In this document: piece after piece, positions 8,204 to 16,921 of the stretch
How positions within the stretch are numbered: position 1 is the first letter of the stretch
How the letters are laid out: every line of letters starts with the position of its first letter
NCBI GenBank assembly: GCA_003149345.1
Contig: QFWI01000008.1
Span: forward strand, 806,001 to 870,000
Length of the DNA: 64,000 bases
Reading direction: 5' to 3'
From: Vampirovibrio chlorellavorus
Lineage (GTDB): Bacteria > Cyanobacteriota > Vampirovibrionia > Vampirovibrionales > Vampirovibrionaceae
Notes under the pieces: model-generated
What the model saw: only the letters and a program-made list of their open reading frames with translations
Databases searched by the model: none
Told to the model about the DNA's origin: nothing
Position numbers and translations under genes: made by a program

Positions 8204-9541
8204 CTAGATTCCTGCTTTCCCGGCGATGGCCAGCATTTTCTCCACGGTCTCGGAGAAAGGGGCATTCGACTCAATCTCCTGCCTCAACAGGGCGTCAATG
8301 TCCCCTTTCAAGGCCACCGCCTGATCCAGCTTGGGATTGGCCCCTTGCACGTAAGCCCCGATATTGATCAAGTCTTCTGAGCGTTTGTACAAGGCCATCA
8401 AATCCCGAATTTTCCCGGCGGCCTCCCGATGCCCCTTGTCCGCGATGGCTGTCATCAAACGACTGACGGAGGCCAGTACGTCAACGGCTGGAAAGTGATT
8501 TTGCTGGGCCAATTCCCGACTGAGTACGATGTGCCCGTCCAGTAAGCCACGCACCGTGTCGGCCACCGGCTCGTTCATATCATCCCCTTCCACCAGCACG
8601 GTGTACAAGCCGGTGATGGAGCCGGTATCAGACGTCCCGCTGCGCTCCAGCAATTTGGGCATAAAGGCAAACACACTGGGGGTATAACCTCGGGTGGTGG
8701 GCGGTTCTCCGACCGCCAGGCCCACTTCCCGCAAGGCCATGGCCACCCGGGTCAGGGAGTCCATCATCAGCAGCACATTTTTACCGCTTTTGCGGAAATA
8801 TTCGGCGACGGTGGTGGCCACCAGGGCGGCCTTAATCTTCATCAGGGCCGGTTGCTCGGAGGTGGAGACCACCACCACGGAACGCTTGCGCCCTTCTGGC
8901 CCCAGGGAGTGATCGATAAAATCCTGAACCTCCCGGCCCCGCTCTCCAATCAGGGCAATCACGCTGAGATCCGCTTCCGTATTCCGGGCAATCATACCCA
9001 AGGTGGTGGACTTACCCACCCCGGAACCAGCGAAAATACCCACCCGTTGGCCTTTGCCAATGGTGTTAAACCCATCAATGGACTTCACGCCCAGTGGAAT
9101 CACATCGGTAATTTCCTTACGCTTCAGCGGATGCGGGGCATGGGCATGCACGTGGAACTGAAGGTTATTGGAAACCGGAAACCGATCGTCGATGGGGTTT
9201 CCCAGCCCGTCCAGCACCCGACCCAACAGTTCCGGCCCCACGTTGACCCGAAAGGAATGGCCGGTGTTAAACACCCGTGCCCCCGGCGATAAATTGCCCA
9301 GCTCCCCCAGGGGCATTAACAGGATTTTCCCCTCCTTAAAGCCCACCACTTCGGCAGGCACGGTGGGCATAAAGGGATCACCGGTCTCAATCAGGCACAC
9401 ATCGGCAATTTTGGCCTTGGGGCCTTTGGATTCAATGACCAGCCCAATCACCTGATCTACCAGACCCACTTGCCGGTAGGGATCGGCTTTGTCCATCAAA
9501 TTCAACAAAGCCGCCATATCCAGATTCAGATCCAGACTCAC
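8204..9541 (-). CDS. fliI: Flagellum-specific ATPase FliI
   Basis: 445 residues. ATPase of the flagellar type III export apparatus, homologous to F1-ATPase beta. Walker A is seen in GIFAGSGVGKSTTLG and the Walker B region in NVLLMMDSLTRVAMA. GEPPTTRGYTPSVFAFMPKLLERSG is a family hallmark. It overlaps the upstream fliH by 4 bases (ATGA), so translation is probably coupled. It is the last gene of the flgB-flgC-fliE-fliF-fliG-fliH-fliI operon on the minus strand. Confidence 0.97.
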   Translation of the reverse strand: MSLDLNLDMAALLNLMDKADPYRQVGLVDQVIGLVIESKGPKAKIADVCLIETGDPFMPTVPAEVVGFKEGKILLMPLGELGNLSPGARVFNTGHSFRVNVGPELLGRVLDGLGNPIDDRFPVSNNLQFHVHAHAPHPLKRKEITDVIPLGVKSIDGFNTIGKGQRVGIFAGSGVGKSTTLGMIARNTEADLSVIALIGERGREVQDFIDHSLGPEGRKRSVVVVSTSEQPALMKIKAALVATTVAEYFRKSGKNVLLMMDSLTRVAMALREVGLAVGEPPTTRGYTPSVFAFMPKLLERSGTSDTGSITGLYTVLVEGDDMNEPVADTVRGLLDGHIVLSRELAQQNHFPAVDVLASVSRLMTAIADKGHREAAGKIRDLMALYKRSEDLINIGAYVQGANPKLDQAVALKGDIDALLRQEIESNAPFSETVEKMLAIAGKAGI

Positions 9542-10761
9542 GAACGGGGCTCCGCTTCATCTTCGGAGTTCCAGGCCTCGGGTGGGCTGTCGAAGGAAGG
9601 AAATTCATAGGGCGTGACCTCGGGAGCGCCCGCCTCGGACTCCGACGGCTCGATATTCTGTGCTTCGCCAGCAGTATGCCGCGCTTCGCCCAGAGCAGAG
9701 TCCCCCAAACCATCCAAACCATCATGGGCCAAAGTCGTCTCAGGCGGTTCGGCAATAACCTCATCGGGGACTGTTAGCGACACAGCCGCTTCGGCCACCA
9801 GGGCAAGTGGCGTGGTCGGCTCAGACGCAAGCACCTCCCCATCCTTTATCGCTTCAGCAACGGGTTCAGAGGCTTCTGATACCACTGAGTCTTCCGGGAG
9901 CGGTTCCACTCTTGGCAGGGTCAGGGCCTCCTGCAAGGGCTCGATCAACTGAGCCATCTGGGTGTCCAGACTCAAATCAAAGGAGCCCTCCTCTCCTAAA
10001 ATAAACAGTTGGTGCGTCTCCAGCATGGGATCCACCATAAACTCATAGCGGCTCATCTGGGCCAGCGCCGATTCGGTCACGGCGCTAAAAGCCCGTAGCT
10101 CTTGCAAGACCTGTGGGTTGATCACCACTTTAATCTTGCCGGTCAGATACAAACTTTCCACCGCCTGTTGCAACTGCGTAAGCAGAATGGCTGGATCTTC
10201 CGCCAATTCCCGCTGTAAAATTTTTCGGCCTAAGTGACTGATCAGGGCCAGGGCGTTTTGCTCAAAGTTTTTAAGCACCAGTTTTTCAGCCTGATAGGCG
10301 TTTTCCGCCAACAACTGAGCGCTTTGCAGCAACCCCTTCACCTCTTGCTCCACCTGAGCGGTGGCATCGGCGTACCCCTCCTGAAAGCCATTTTTAAATC
10401 CCGCTTCCCGGGCGGTTTCCTGGATGGACTCTACCTGACTCTGAGCCAATTCAACCATCTCCCGGGCCTGGGCGTTGGCCTTGCCAAGAATGTCATCGGA
10501 AATTTGCCGGGCGTTTTTTTCAGCGGTCTCCTCGGCCACTTTCACCAGGGCAATGGCCTCATCCTCCGCCTCTTGCAGGCGTTTTTTCACAATTTCCGCC
10601 AGAGACTGCTCCAGATCCCGTTTGAATTGAGCCTCGCTATCCAGGTGGTAGGCTTGCCCCACGGCCACCGTTTCCCCCTGAATGTGGGCTTGGGCGGTCA
10701 CTGTAGACGGCACCTGCGTATTCTGCCGATAGCGGAGTTCCTTGCGGACGAAATTACTCAA
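9538..10761 (-). CDS. fliH: Flagellar assembly protein FliH with a long acidic tail
   Basis: 407 residues. FliH binds and regulates FliI. Residues about 30-130 are an Ala/Glu/Gln-rich coiled coil, and about 150-270 form the conserved FliH/V-ATPase subunit E-like domain (HLGRKILQRELAEDP). The remaining 120 or so residues are Pro/Glu/Ser/Ala-rich, acidic and probably disordered. That is unusual, since FliH is normally about 230-280 residues. It overlaps fliG by 8 bases and fliI by 4. Identity rests on operon position as well as the domain. Confidence 0.85.
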   Translation of the reverse strand: MSNFVRKELRYRQNTQVPSTVTAQAHIQGETVAVGQAYHLDSEAQFKRDLEQSLAEIVKKRLQEAEDEAIALVKVAEETAEKNARQISDDILGKANAQAREMVELAQSQVESIQETAREAGFKNGFQEGYADATAQVEQEVKGLLQSAQLLAENAYQAEKLVLKNFEQNALALISHLGRKILQRELAEDPAILLTQLQQAVESLYLTGKIKVVINPQVLQELRAFSAVTESALAQMSRYEFMVDPMLETHQLFILGEEGSFDLSLDTQMAQLIEPLQEALTLPRVEPLPEDSVVSEASEPVAEAIKDGEVLASEPTTPLALVAEAAVSLTVPDEVIAEPPETTLAHDGLDGLGDSALGEARHTAGEAQNIEPSESEAGAPEVTPYEFPSFDSPPEAWNSEDEAEPRS

Positions 10762-11782
10762 TGAAATCGTCCTCCTCGGTTCCTCGGGACACTACGATCT
10801 CACCGGCACCTTCCAGGGCACGAATAATGCTGACGATGTAAGTCTGCTTTTCCTGAACGTCCTTGGCGCGCACCGGGCCCATGTAGTCCATGTCGTCCTT
10901 GAGCATGGTGGAGGCCCGCTCGGACATGTTGCGGAAAATTTTCTCCTGAACATCCTCGTTGGAACCCTTGAGCGACAAGGCCAGATCCTTGGTGTCCACC
11001 TCGCGCAAGACCCGCTGAATGGAACGATCGTCCAGATGAATAATGTCCTCGAACACAAACATCAACTCCCGCACCTGTTCCGCCACTTCGGGATCTTTCA
11101 TTTCCAGGCTGTCCAGAATGGCCTTTTCCGTGGTGCGATCGCTGCGGTTGATAATTTCCGCCAGCGACTCGATGCCACCGGCCATGCTGAAGTCCGCGGT
11201 GACCACGGAGGAGAACTTGTTCTCCATAATCCGCTCCACTTCCCGCAGCACTTCCGGGTTGGTACGATCCATTTCCGCGATGCGATGGGCCACGTCGGCC
11301 TGCATTTCCGGGGACAAGGCCCCCAGAATAGCCGCCGAACGCTCCGGCTTGAGGTAGGCCAGTACCAGGGCAACCAGTTGCGGGTTTTCATTCTGGAACG
11401 AGGTGGCCAGCTGAGCCGGATCGGCGTTGTTAAAAAAGTCGAAGGGGTTGGTTTGCAGGGTGGCGACCAGGCGCTCCAGGATTTTATCGGCCTGATTTTC
11501 ACCATAGGCTTCATTCAAGAGTTGACGGGCATAGGAAACCCCACCGGAGGCCAGGTAGCCGCTGGCCTGAAACAGGGCATAAAACTCTGCCAGAATGGCG
11601 TTCAGCGTTTCCGGGTTGATGCGCTGCAATGAGGCGATTTCCAGGGCAATATGCTCCACCTCGATCTCGTCTTCAATGTTTTTCATGATTTCAGACGCCG
11701 TGCGAGGCCCCAAGGCGATGAGCAGGGCCGCCACCTTCTGGGAGTTGGTCATATGCCGAATCGAAAGGGCGTCACTGGACAT
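10754..11782 (-). CDS. fliG: Flagellar motor switch protein FliG
   Basis: 342 residues, the usual length. Rotor protein joining the MS-ring to the C-ring and contacting the stator. The N-terminal domain begins at SQKVAALLIALGPRTASEIM. The C-terminal torque domain shows the charged helix region (FEDIIHLDDRSIQRVLREVD) and the conserved YMGPVRAKDVQEKQ near the end. It lies between fliF and fliH, overlapping fliH by 8 bases. Confidence 0.97.
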   Translation of the reverse strand: MSSDALSIRHMTNSQKVAALLIALGPRTASEIMKNIEDEIEVEHIALEIASLQRINPETLNAILAEFYALFQASGYLASGGVSYARQLLNEAYGENQADKILERLVATLQTNPFDFFNNADPAQLATSFQNENPQLVALVLAYLKPERSAAILGALSPEMQADVAHRIAEMDRTNPEVLREVERIMENKFSSVVTADFSMAGGIESLAEIINRSDRTTEKAILDSLEMKDPEVAEQVRELMFVFEDIIHLDDRSIQRVLREVDTKDLALSLKGSNEDVQEKIFRNMSERASTMLKDDMDYMGPVRAKDVQEKQTYIVSIIRALEGAGEIVVSRGTEEDDFIE

Positions 11783-11897
11783 GGTGCTTATAATTCCATC
11801 TGATACTCACAAACAGGAACGGACTGGACAGGAATCAACCGGGAACGGGGAAACGGGACAAGGGCAAATGATTGTTTTATTCTTATTATGCCCGATC

Positions 11898-13484
11898 TTA
11901 CAGCTCTTTCATATAGGTCATCAGGACGCGGGTGGCTTCCGCCGGATCGCCGCTAATTAACTCACTAATGGAGGTCTTCATGTGCTCCACCTCGGGATCC
12001 ATCTTGGTTTCCAGGGCGGCGAAGCTGGTTTCCTCCAGCAATTGGGTGGCTGTATCTTCGGCGGCAATGTAGTTGTACTCATCCTCGGGCTCATCCACAA
12101 TCTGGCCTTCCACCGGCTTTTTAAACAAGGTGTAGAAGATAAACATGGCCGCCATCCCCAGAATCAGCATGGCCCCAACGGAAGCCAACTGGAGATAGAA
12201 ACTTTGCTGAGCGGCAGCCTTAGCCGCCTGGGTCATGGCCTCTTCGGGATCGGTCAATTTGGAGGAGAACTGGAAGCCCTTGATATCCACGGAATCCCCC
12301 CGGGACAGATCAATACCCGCGGCGTTCTGCACCAGCTCACTGATTTCCTGAGTTTCCTTGGCGGTTAACACCTTGTTCAACACCACGGCCACGGTCAGGC
12401 GTTCCACGGTGCCGGGAGCGTAAATGACCTTTTTGCGCTCTTCGGAGTTGGTGTAGTTGGTGGTGGTTTTGGTGCGCTTGTAGTTACTGTCTTTGTCCTT
12501 GGTGGTTTCACCCTGATAAGACGGCGCGGCGTTAGTCTCCACACCCGGCGCGCCCCCTTCGGACTTGGGCTTGTTACCGCCGCTGTACTCTTCCACATCG
12601 CTTTGTTGACTGACCGCCAGCCCCGTGGGATTTTCCGAATTTCCCCCGGAGGGGATGACCCGATTAATCTCGGATTCGGCCTGATCGAAATTCAACATGG
12701 CGCTGACGGAAACAACGGCGTTTTCCTTGCCCACCACCGGGGCCAGAATTCCCAAGACCTTCTTGGTGATCTTGTCTTCGTAGGCCTTTTGACGCATATC
12801 GGCTTCACTTTGCCCGCTGGCCATCACGCTGGACGGGCCCACCAGGGGGTTACCGGAGTTGTCGGCAATGGCTACGTTTTCAGCCTTTAGCCCCGGTACG
12901 GCGTGCGAAACCAGATTTTTGATGACCTTCACCTGCTCATCGTGCAGTCGAAAACCCGGTTCCACCATCAACATGACCGATGCGGTAACCGGCTGCTCAT
13001 CGTCGGAAAAAACAGTATGCTCCGGCTGGGTAACAATGACCTGCGCGTTTTTAATGCCCTGAATGGAGTTGAGAATACCGGCGATTTCCTGCGTGTTCAG
13101 CTTCTTGATCCACTCTTTTTGCACGTCCCCTTGCAACACCGGCGGAATTTTAGCCAGATTAATGGTATTTTCCCCGGTCAGCTCATTGGCGGTGGCCAGT
13201 ACCAGTTCATTTTTCTTGGTCCGGGGAACCAGCAGGGTATGTCCGCCATTGGCAATGCGATACGGCTCATTCAGCTTCTTCAGCTTCTCCACCGCCGCCG
13301 CCGCATCCGGCAGGCTCATATTGTCGTAAAGAATATCGTAGTCATCGTTGGTGCGCTGAAACACAAAAAACGTTGAGAGCATGAGGGCTACCACCAAAGT
13401 GCCCAACATGATGCGCTGGTTGAAGCTTAATTGCTCCCAACGCTCTAAAAAACCGGAAAATATGGCGTTTACTCGTTCATTCAT
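11898..13484 (-). CDS. fliF: Flagellar MS-ring protein FliF
   Basis: 528 residues. Forms the membrane-embedded MS-ring. A membrane helix lies near residues 26-42 (MLGTLVVALMLSTFFVF) and a second near 440-462 (GAMLILGMAAMFIFYTLF), with ring-building domains between them (NTQEIAGILNSIQGIKNAQV, KNLVSHAVPGLKAENV). The cytoplasmic C-terminal helix is the expected FliG-binding segment. The 115-bp gap to fliG holds no other gene. Confidence 0.97.
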   Translation of the reverse strand: MNERVNAIFSGFLERWEQLSFNQRIMLGTLVVALMLSTFFVFQRTNDDYDILYDNMSLPDAAAAVEKLKKLNEPYRIANGGHTLLVPRTKKNELVLATANELTGENTINLAKIPPVLQGDVQKEWIKKLNTQEIAGILNSIQGIKNAQVIVTQPEHTVFSDDEQPVTASVMLMVEPGFRLHDEQVKVIKNLVSHAVPGLKAENVAIADNSGNPLVGPSSVMASGQSEADMRQKAYEDKITKKVLGILAPVVGKENAVVSVSAMLNFDQAESEINRVIPSGGNSENPTGLAVSQQSDVEEYSGGNKPKSEGGAPGVETNAAPSYQGETTKDKDSNYKRTKTTTNYTNSEERKKVIYAPGTVERLTVAVVLNKVLTAKETQEISELVQNAAGIDLSRGDSVDIKGFQFSSKLTDPEEAMTQAAKAAAQQSFYLQLASVGAMLILGMAAMFIFYTLFKKPVEGQIVDEPEDEYNYIAAEDTATQLLEETSFAALETKMDPEVEHMKTSISELISGDPAEATRVLMTYMKEL

Positions 13485-13563
13485 GCCCTGTTATCCACTT
13501 TCCACGACCAACGGTTGTACCGAAAGACACCCCGAAAAACCGGGTTTTAAAACCGGGAAACAC

Positions 13564-13911
13564 CTACACGCTCATCCGGGTGATTTCCTGATAGGCGTTA
13601 ATCATCTTGTTACGCACCTGCATGGCCAATTGCAGCGACAACTCGGCTTTTTCGCCAGCGATCATGACATTGTGCAAGTCAATATCCCCGCCCACCGCAT
13701 AAATTTGCTTGGCCTGAGCCGCTTCCGCTTGCAACTGATTAATGTTGCTCATCTGATCTTTCAGAATATTGCCAAAACTATCCAGTACATTGCCAGGCTG
13801 ACCGCTGGTTTCATGGTCAGTGGCAGACTGGGCCTTCTTCACCGAGGAATCCGATTGCAAGCGGCTGAGTAAAAGCTCCGATCCGGCTAGATTGTGACTG
13901 ATGCTATCCAC
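13564..13911 (-). CDS. fliE: Flagellar hook-basal body protein FliE
   Basis: 115 residues. FliE joins the MS-ring to the proximal rod. The C-terminal family signature is visible (LHNVMIAGEKAELSLQLAMQ, then VRNKMINAYQEITRMSV). It sits in the conserved place between flgC and fliF. Confidence 0.93.
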   Translation of the reverse strand: MDSISHNLAGSELLLSRLQSDSSVKKAQSATDHETSGQPGNVLDSFGNILKDQMSNINQLQAEAAQAKQIYAVGGDIDLHNVMIAGEKAELSLQLAMQVRNKMINAYQEITRMSV

Positions 13912-14001
13912 GGTTGATACTCCTAAAATCCACTACTGGCCTGTCCAATAAATTCTGTAAAAAAATTTCTGTAAATTGACTGTGTTTTAAAGAACCGCGT
14001 T

Positions 14002-14532
14002 TTAAATCTCCATAGCCGCCTGGTTCATACCCTTGACCGACTGCAAAGCGGTCACGTTGGCTTCATAGGCCCGAGAGGCCGAAATCATATCCACCATTTC
14101 CGTGACCACGTTTACGTTGGGCATCTCCACGTAGCCATCCGGGTTGGCATCAGGATGCTGGGGGTCATACACCATCCGCATGGGGGTGTTCGCATCATCC
14201 GTAATTTGGGTCACCTGTACGCCCGCCCCGGCAAAATCAGAATGACTGATGCTGGCGGTAATCAGTGGGCGTCCACTGGGGCCAATGCTCAGCCCGTTTT
14301 TAGCCGGACGCATGGCCAGCCCCTCACCGCCACTCCCCCGCCCCACCGGCAGCCCGAACTGGTTGCCAGCCTGCTCCAGAATCGGGGCAAATATCACGTT
14401 CTTGCGGCGATACCCACCCACGGAGCCATCCGGGCGACGGGTGGTATTTACGTTGGCCAGGTTGCTGGAAATGGCATCCATGCGAAGCCGCTGAGCGGTT
14501 AAAGCGGATGCCGTAATATCAAAGGAATCCAT
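14002..14532 (-). CDS. flgC: Flagellar basal-body rod protein FlgC
   Basis: 176 residues. Proximal-rod subunit. The N-terminal rod signature ALTAQRLRMDAISSNLANVN and the C-terminal helix (NVVTEMVDMISASRAYEANV) are both present. Its start codon overlaps the flgB stop by one base (TAATG), indicating coupled translation. Slightly longer than most FlgC because of an insertion around residues 60-85 (VGRGSGGEGLAMRP). Confidence 0.96.
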   Translation of the reverse strand: MDSFDITASALTAQRLRMDAISSNLANVNTTRRPDGSVGGYRRKNVIFAPILEQAGNQFGLPVGRGSGGEGLAMRPAKNGLSIGPSGRPLITASISHSDFAGAGVQVTQITDDANTPMRMVYDPQHPDANPDGYVEMPNVNVVTEMVDMISASRAYEANVTALQSVKGMNQAAMEI

Positions 14533-14996
14533 TATGCGCCACCTCCACCGGTAATGACAGAGCGTAACCCTTTAAAGTAGCCGCTTTCCATACGGGCCAG
14601 CGCATTAAAGCGTTCCGTATTTTTGGCCAATTGCACCATCTCGGTTTCCACATCCACCGAGTTGCCGTCCTTGCGGTATTGCATGTCTTGGGTTTCCTGA
14701 ATCTCCACACTGACATCATCAATGGATGAAGCCGAATGACCGATGGGAATATGCTCAGCACGGGTGGTGCGCATGGGCAGCTGTTCATCGTTGGAAGCCT
14801 GGCGGCGGGCCAGGGAGCCTTGTCCCTTGACCTCGTGAATGGCGTGACTGAGGGCCCCCTCAAAGGAGACATCCCGGCGTTTATAGTTGGGCGTGTCCAC
14901 GTTGGCCAAATTGCTGGCAATGGCCTTATGGCGTTTGGACAAGCCATCCATCGCCTTATTCATGACCTGGGATGTGAGAGATGTAATTAAATCCAT
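14532..14996 (-). CDS. flgB: Flagellar basal-body rod protein FlgB
   Basis: 154 residues. Proximal-rod subunit and first gene of the flagellar operon here. The signature NLANVDTPNYKRRDVSFEGAL and the C-terminal MVQLAKNTERFNALARM are present. ATG at 14996 follows a GGA about 9 nt upstream. The first 18 codons and roughly 130 bp of leader have a decayed second copy at 15303-15500. Confidence 0.95.
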   Translation of the reverse strand: MDLITSLTSQVMNKAMDGLSKRHKAIASNLANVDTPNYKRRDVSFEGALSHAIHEVKGQGSLARRQASNDEQLPMRTTRAEHIPIGHSASSIDDVSVEIQETQDMQYRKDGNSVDVETEMVQLAKNTERFNALARMESGYFKGLRSVITGGGGA

Positions 14997-15130
14997 CGCT
15001 TCGAGTCCACACCAAATCTCTATCAGAATCTCACTCGTTTTCCTTCTTTCAATTTAGAGGAGCCACCGGGGTATTTCCTCATCCGCAGGGTGTAACTTCG
15101 TTTCAAAGCCCTCAGCCACATGGCCGAGGT
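14940..15130 (-). repeat. flgB start plus leader, copy 1 of an imperfect duplication
   Basis: The first codons of flgB and the preceding leader match 15303-15500 at a spacing of about 364-370 bp. Shared blocks include the invariant AGGAAAACGAGTGAG (minus strand; 15030-15044 here). Just upstream is a hairpin with the core GGCC-ATGT-GGCT and flanking arms CCTC/GAGG. In copy 2 the tetraloop becomes GTGT and several stem bases change while most pairing remains. The leader may be a structured regulatory RNA; no known riboswitch consensus was recognised. Confidence 0.6.
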
Positions 15131-15302
15131 TGCAGGATGCGTTTCCGGTAAAATTCCTGTACCCCGCCGAACTTTAGGCCAGACCGTTAAAGTTCGTGGC
15201 CAGTCCGGTGATTTCGGATTTTCCGAATAAACAACGGGAATTGTTGATTTTAAGGAAATGAAACAGCACAAAAACAGGAGGCACAAAAAATCAAAGTCTA
15301 GT

Positions 15303-15500
15303 TTTAGCCATCCATCCCACTCGCTAAAACTTGAGAGGTCAAATTTGTAATCAAATCTATTGTCTATAGCTTCTTCCCGCCCCAATCTCTACCGGGCCTC
15401 ACTCGTTTTCCTTCATCTAATTTAAAGAAGCCTCGGAGGTAGCTCTTTATCCGCCAACTTGCAATACCCTTTACAGAGACCCAGCCACACGGCCAGAGAA
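15303..15500 (-). repeat. flgB start plus leader, copy 2 of an imperfect duplication
   Basis: Partner of 14940-15130. It contains the same AGGAAAACGAGTGAG block (15398-15412, read on the minus strand) and the related hairpin near 15482-15500. Its coding part is a broken flgB fragment (see 15307-15360). Confidence 0.6.
15307..15360 (-). pseudogene. Decayed fragment of the flgB 5' end
   Basis: Minus-strand translation reads IDLITNLTSQVLASGMDG and then hits stops. The intact gene begins MDLITSLTSQVMNKAMDG. The start codon is ATA instead of ATG. The match continues upstream through the leader, so this is a relic of a local duplication rather than chance. Confidence 0.65.
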
Positions 15501-15660
15501 TCTATGCAAATTAGAGTGGAATCAATCAAATCTCTCAAATTTATATTGGTTCCAGTTTGATTGATCATTAAATAAATTTTCAGATTGAAAAAGCAGAATT
15601 TAAAATAGCAATATAAAAAATCCTGCTAGTTTGTAAATTCATTTAATGCAGAAATAGAGA

Positions 15661-15879
15661 TTACTTTTCTCCTACCATTGATGTTTTTATGTTAGTTATA
15701 GCAAACAACCCTAACTGAGACTTAGAATCTACTTTTGATATAACATAGTAATCTTCTCGATTTCCAAACGAAATTAAAGCAATACACAATAAGTTTATGA
15801 TAAAAATATTAGGATCATCTGGTTCAGGTTGTTTGATCTCTAGACTTGCCCCCCAAAAGAAAGCTTCTTTAAGCTGCAT
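15661..15879 (-). CDS. Doubtful small protein in an AT-rich region
   Basis: A 72-residue open frame starting MQLKEAFFWGAS with a hydrophobic middle (FIINLLCIALISFG). There is no clear ribosome site, and the surrounding sequence from 15500 to 15960 is AT-rich. Not recognised; it may be a chance frame or part of a transferred segment. Confidence 0.25.
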   Translation of the reverse strand: MQLKEAFFWGASLEIKQPEPDDPNIFIINLLCIALISFGNREDYYVISKVDSKSQLGLFAITNIKTSMVGEK

Positions 15880-15975
15880 GTTTTGAAAGATCGTTTGTCT
15901 GGATAATTATTTTTAGCTGCTTAACTTTTGCTTCTGTTGTAATTTTTAAAAAAATGATTGCGAAAGGTTGATTAA

Positions 15976-16578
15976 ATGAAAGCGTTTTGCCCATATTGTA
16001 GTTATGAACTAACCTGTGATGAGACAATGCCTGGTCTTAACTGTCCTGCTTGCGATTGTCGGATCATTATACGGAATGGAGAGTTTCATACGATAGAGTC
16101 TGCCAAAAAAATTATGCCAAATAAGAAAACCGATGCAGACTCCTCGATAACAAACGAGCCAAATACCATTTCTACAGAAGAAAGCTTTTTACATGAAATT
16201 GATATGTTAATTGTTAAAAACAAAAAAATGGAAGCTATGAAACTTTATCAGAAGTCCAAAAAATTAAGTCTTCTAGACGCAACAAAGTATATTAAAAGTC
16301 GAGCCGCTCGATTAGAAAGCAACAGCACTGAGATTAAGCGTATTTGTACTCAATGTTCCAAAGCCTGGCACTCACTTATAAAACGGGAAAAAGCATTGAC
16401 AACCGACGCAACTTTAACAGCTGTGAGTGGTGCAGGCAACTGTTGTAACCCGGCTGCTCGTCTTCAGGCAAATCGAAATAGCCAGGCAATAAATGACAAT
16501 TTAACCCAATTAAGAAGATGCCCTAGCTGTGGCTCTGCTAAATATACTGAAACTATAATTTTTCATGATGTTGATTAA
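15976..16578 (+). CDS. Zinc-ribbon protein with an L7/L12-like helical segment
   Basis: 200 residues. An N-terminal zinc ribbon has CPYC (5-8) and CPAC (about 23-26). A middle segment (KMEAMKLYQKSKKLSLLDA) resembles the ribosomal protein L7/L12 C-terminal helix pattern found in many small uncharacterised proteins. Further Cys pairs follow (CTQC, then CPSC near the end), suggesting a second metal site. ATG at 15976 has AAAGG 8 nt upstream. Base composition is clearly AT-richer than the flagellar and HPPD genes on either side, which hints at transfer. Function unknown. Confidence 0.65.
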   Translation: MKAFCPYCSYELTCDETMPGLNCPACDCRIIIRNGEFHTIESAKKIMPNKKTDADSSITNEPNTISTEESFLHEIDMLIVKNKKMEAMKLYQKSKKLSLLDATKYIKSRAARLESNSTEIKRICTQCSKAWHSLIKREKALTTDATLTAVSGAGNCCNPAARLQANRNSQAINDNLTQLRRCPSCGSAKYTETIIFHDVD

Positions 16579-16583
16579 TCAAA

Positions 16584-16808
16584 ATGTCCAAAATTGCTAT
16601 CTGGTTAATCACTATATTATGGAAAAAAATGCTTGGTCCTATCTACAATCGTAATATGAATGTAATATGTCGATTCTATCCAAGCTGCTCAACAGACGGC
16701 ATGTTGGCTTTTCAAAAATATGGATTTCTGAAAGGGCTTCGAATGACAGTTTCAAGAATACATCGTTGCTCACCCAGCAACACCGAATCCTGTTTCGATT
16801 ACCCATAA
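16584..16808 (+). CDS. yidD: Membrane protein insertion efficiency factor YidD
   Basis: 74 residues. YidD-family proteins assist YidC-mediated membrane insertion. Visible family features are an N-terminal amphipathic/hydrophobic helix, CRFYPSCS, AFQKYGFLKGLRMTVSRI and HRCSP, with a degenerate C-terminal FDYP. It starts 5 bp after the zinc-ribbon gene and shares its AT-rich composition. In most genomes yidD sits with rnpA and yidC; here it is isolated from them. Confidence 0.85.
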   Translation: MSKIAIWLITILWKKMLGPIYNRNMNVICRFYPSCSTDGMLAFQKYGFLKGLRMTVSRIHRCSPSNTESCFDYP

Positions 16809-16921
16809 AAAATAATAATTGTCCTAGAAGCCAGTTAAAGTTTCAGCCTTTGCCTTGGGTTGCGGGCAGCTTTTTGCTATGCTACAAAGCATGTCGTGGA
16901 ACGCTTTGGGAGGGCATCAAG

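Noticed and set aside
15226..15250. Small AACAACGGGAATTGTT inverted repeat as a regulator site
   Set aside because: Arms are only 5 bp and it lies between the duplicated leader copies without a clear promoter.
15023..15385. 120-codon minus-strand frame spanning the duplicated flgB leader
   Set aside because: It runs through two non-coding leader copies and the flgB relic, so the frame is probably accidental.
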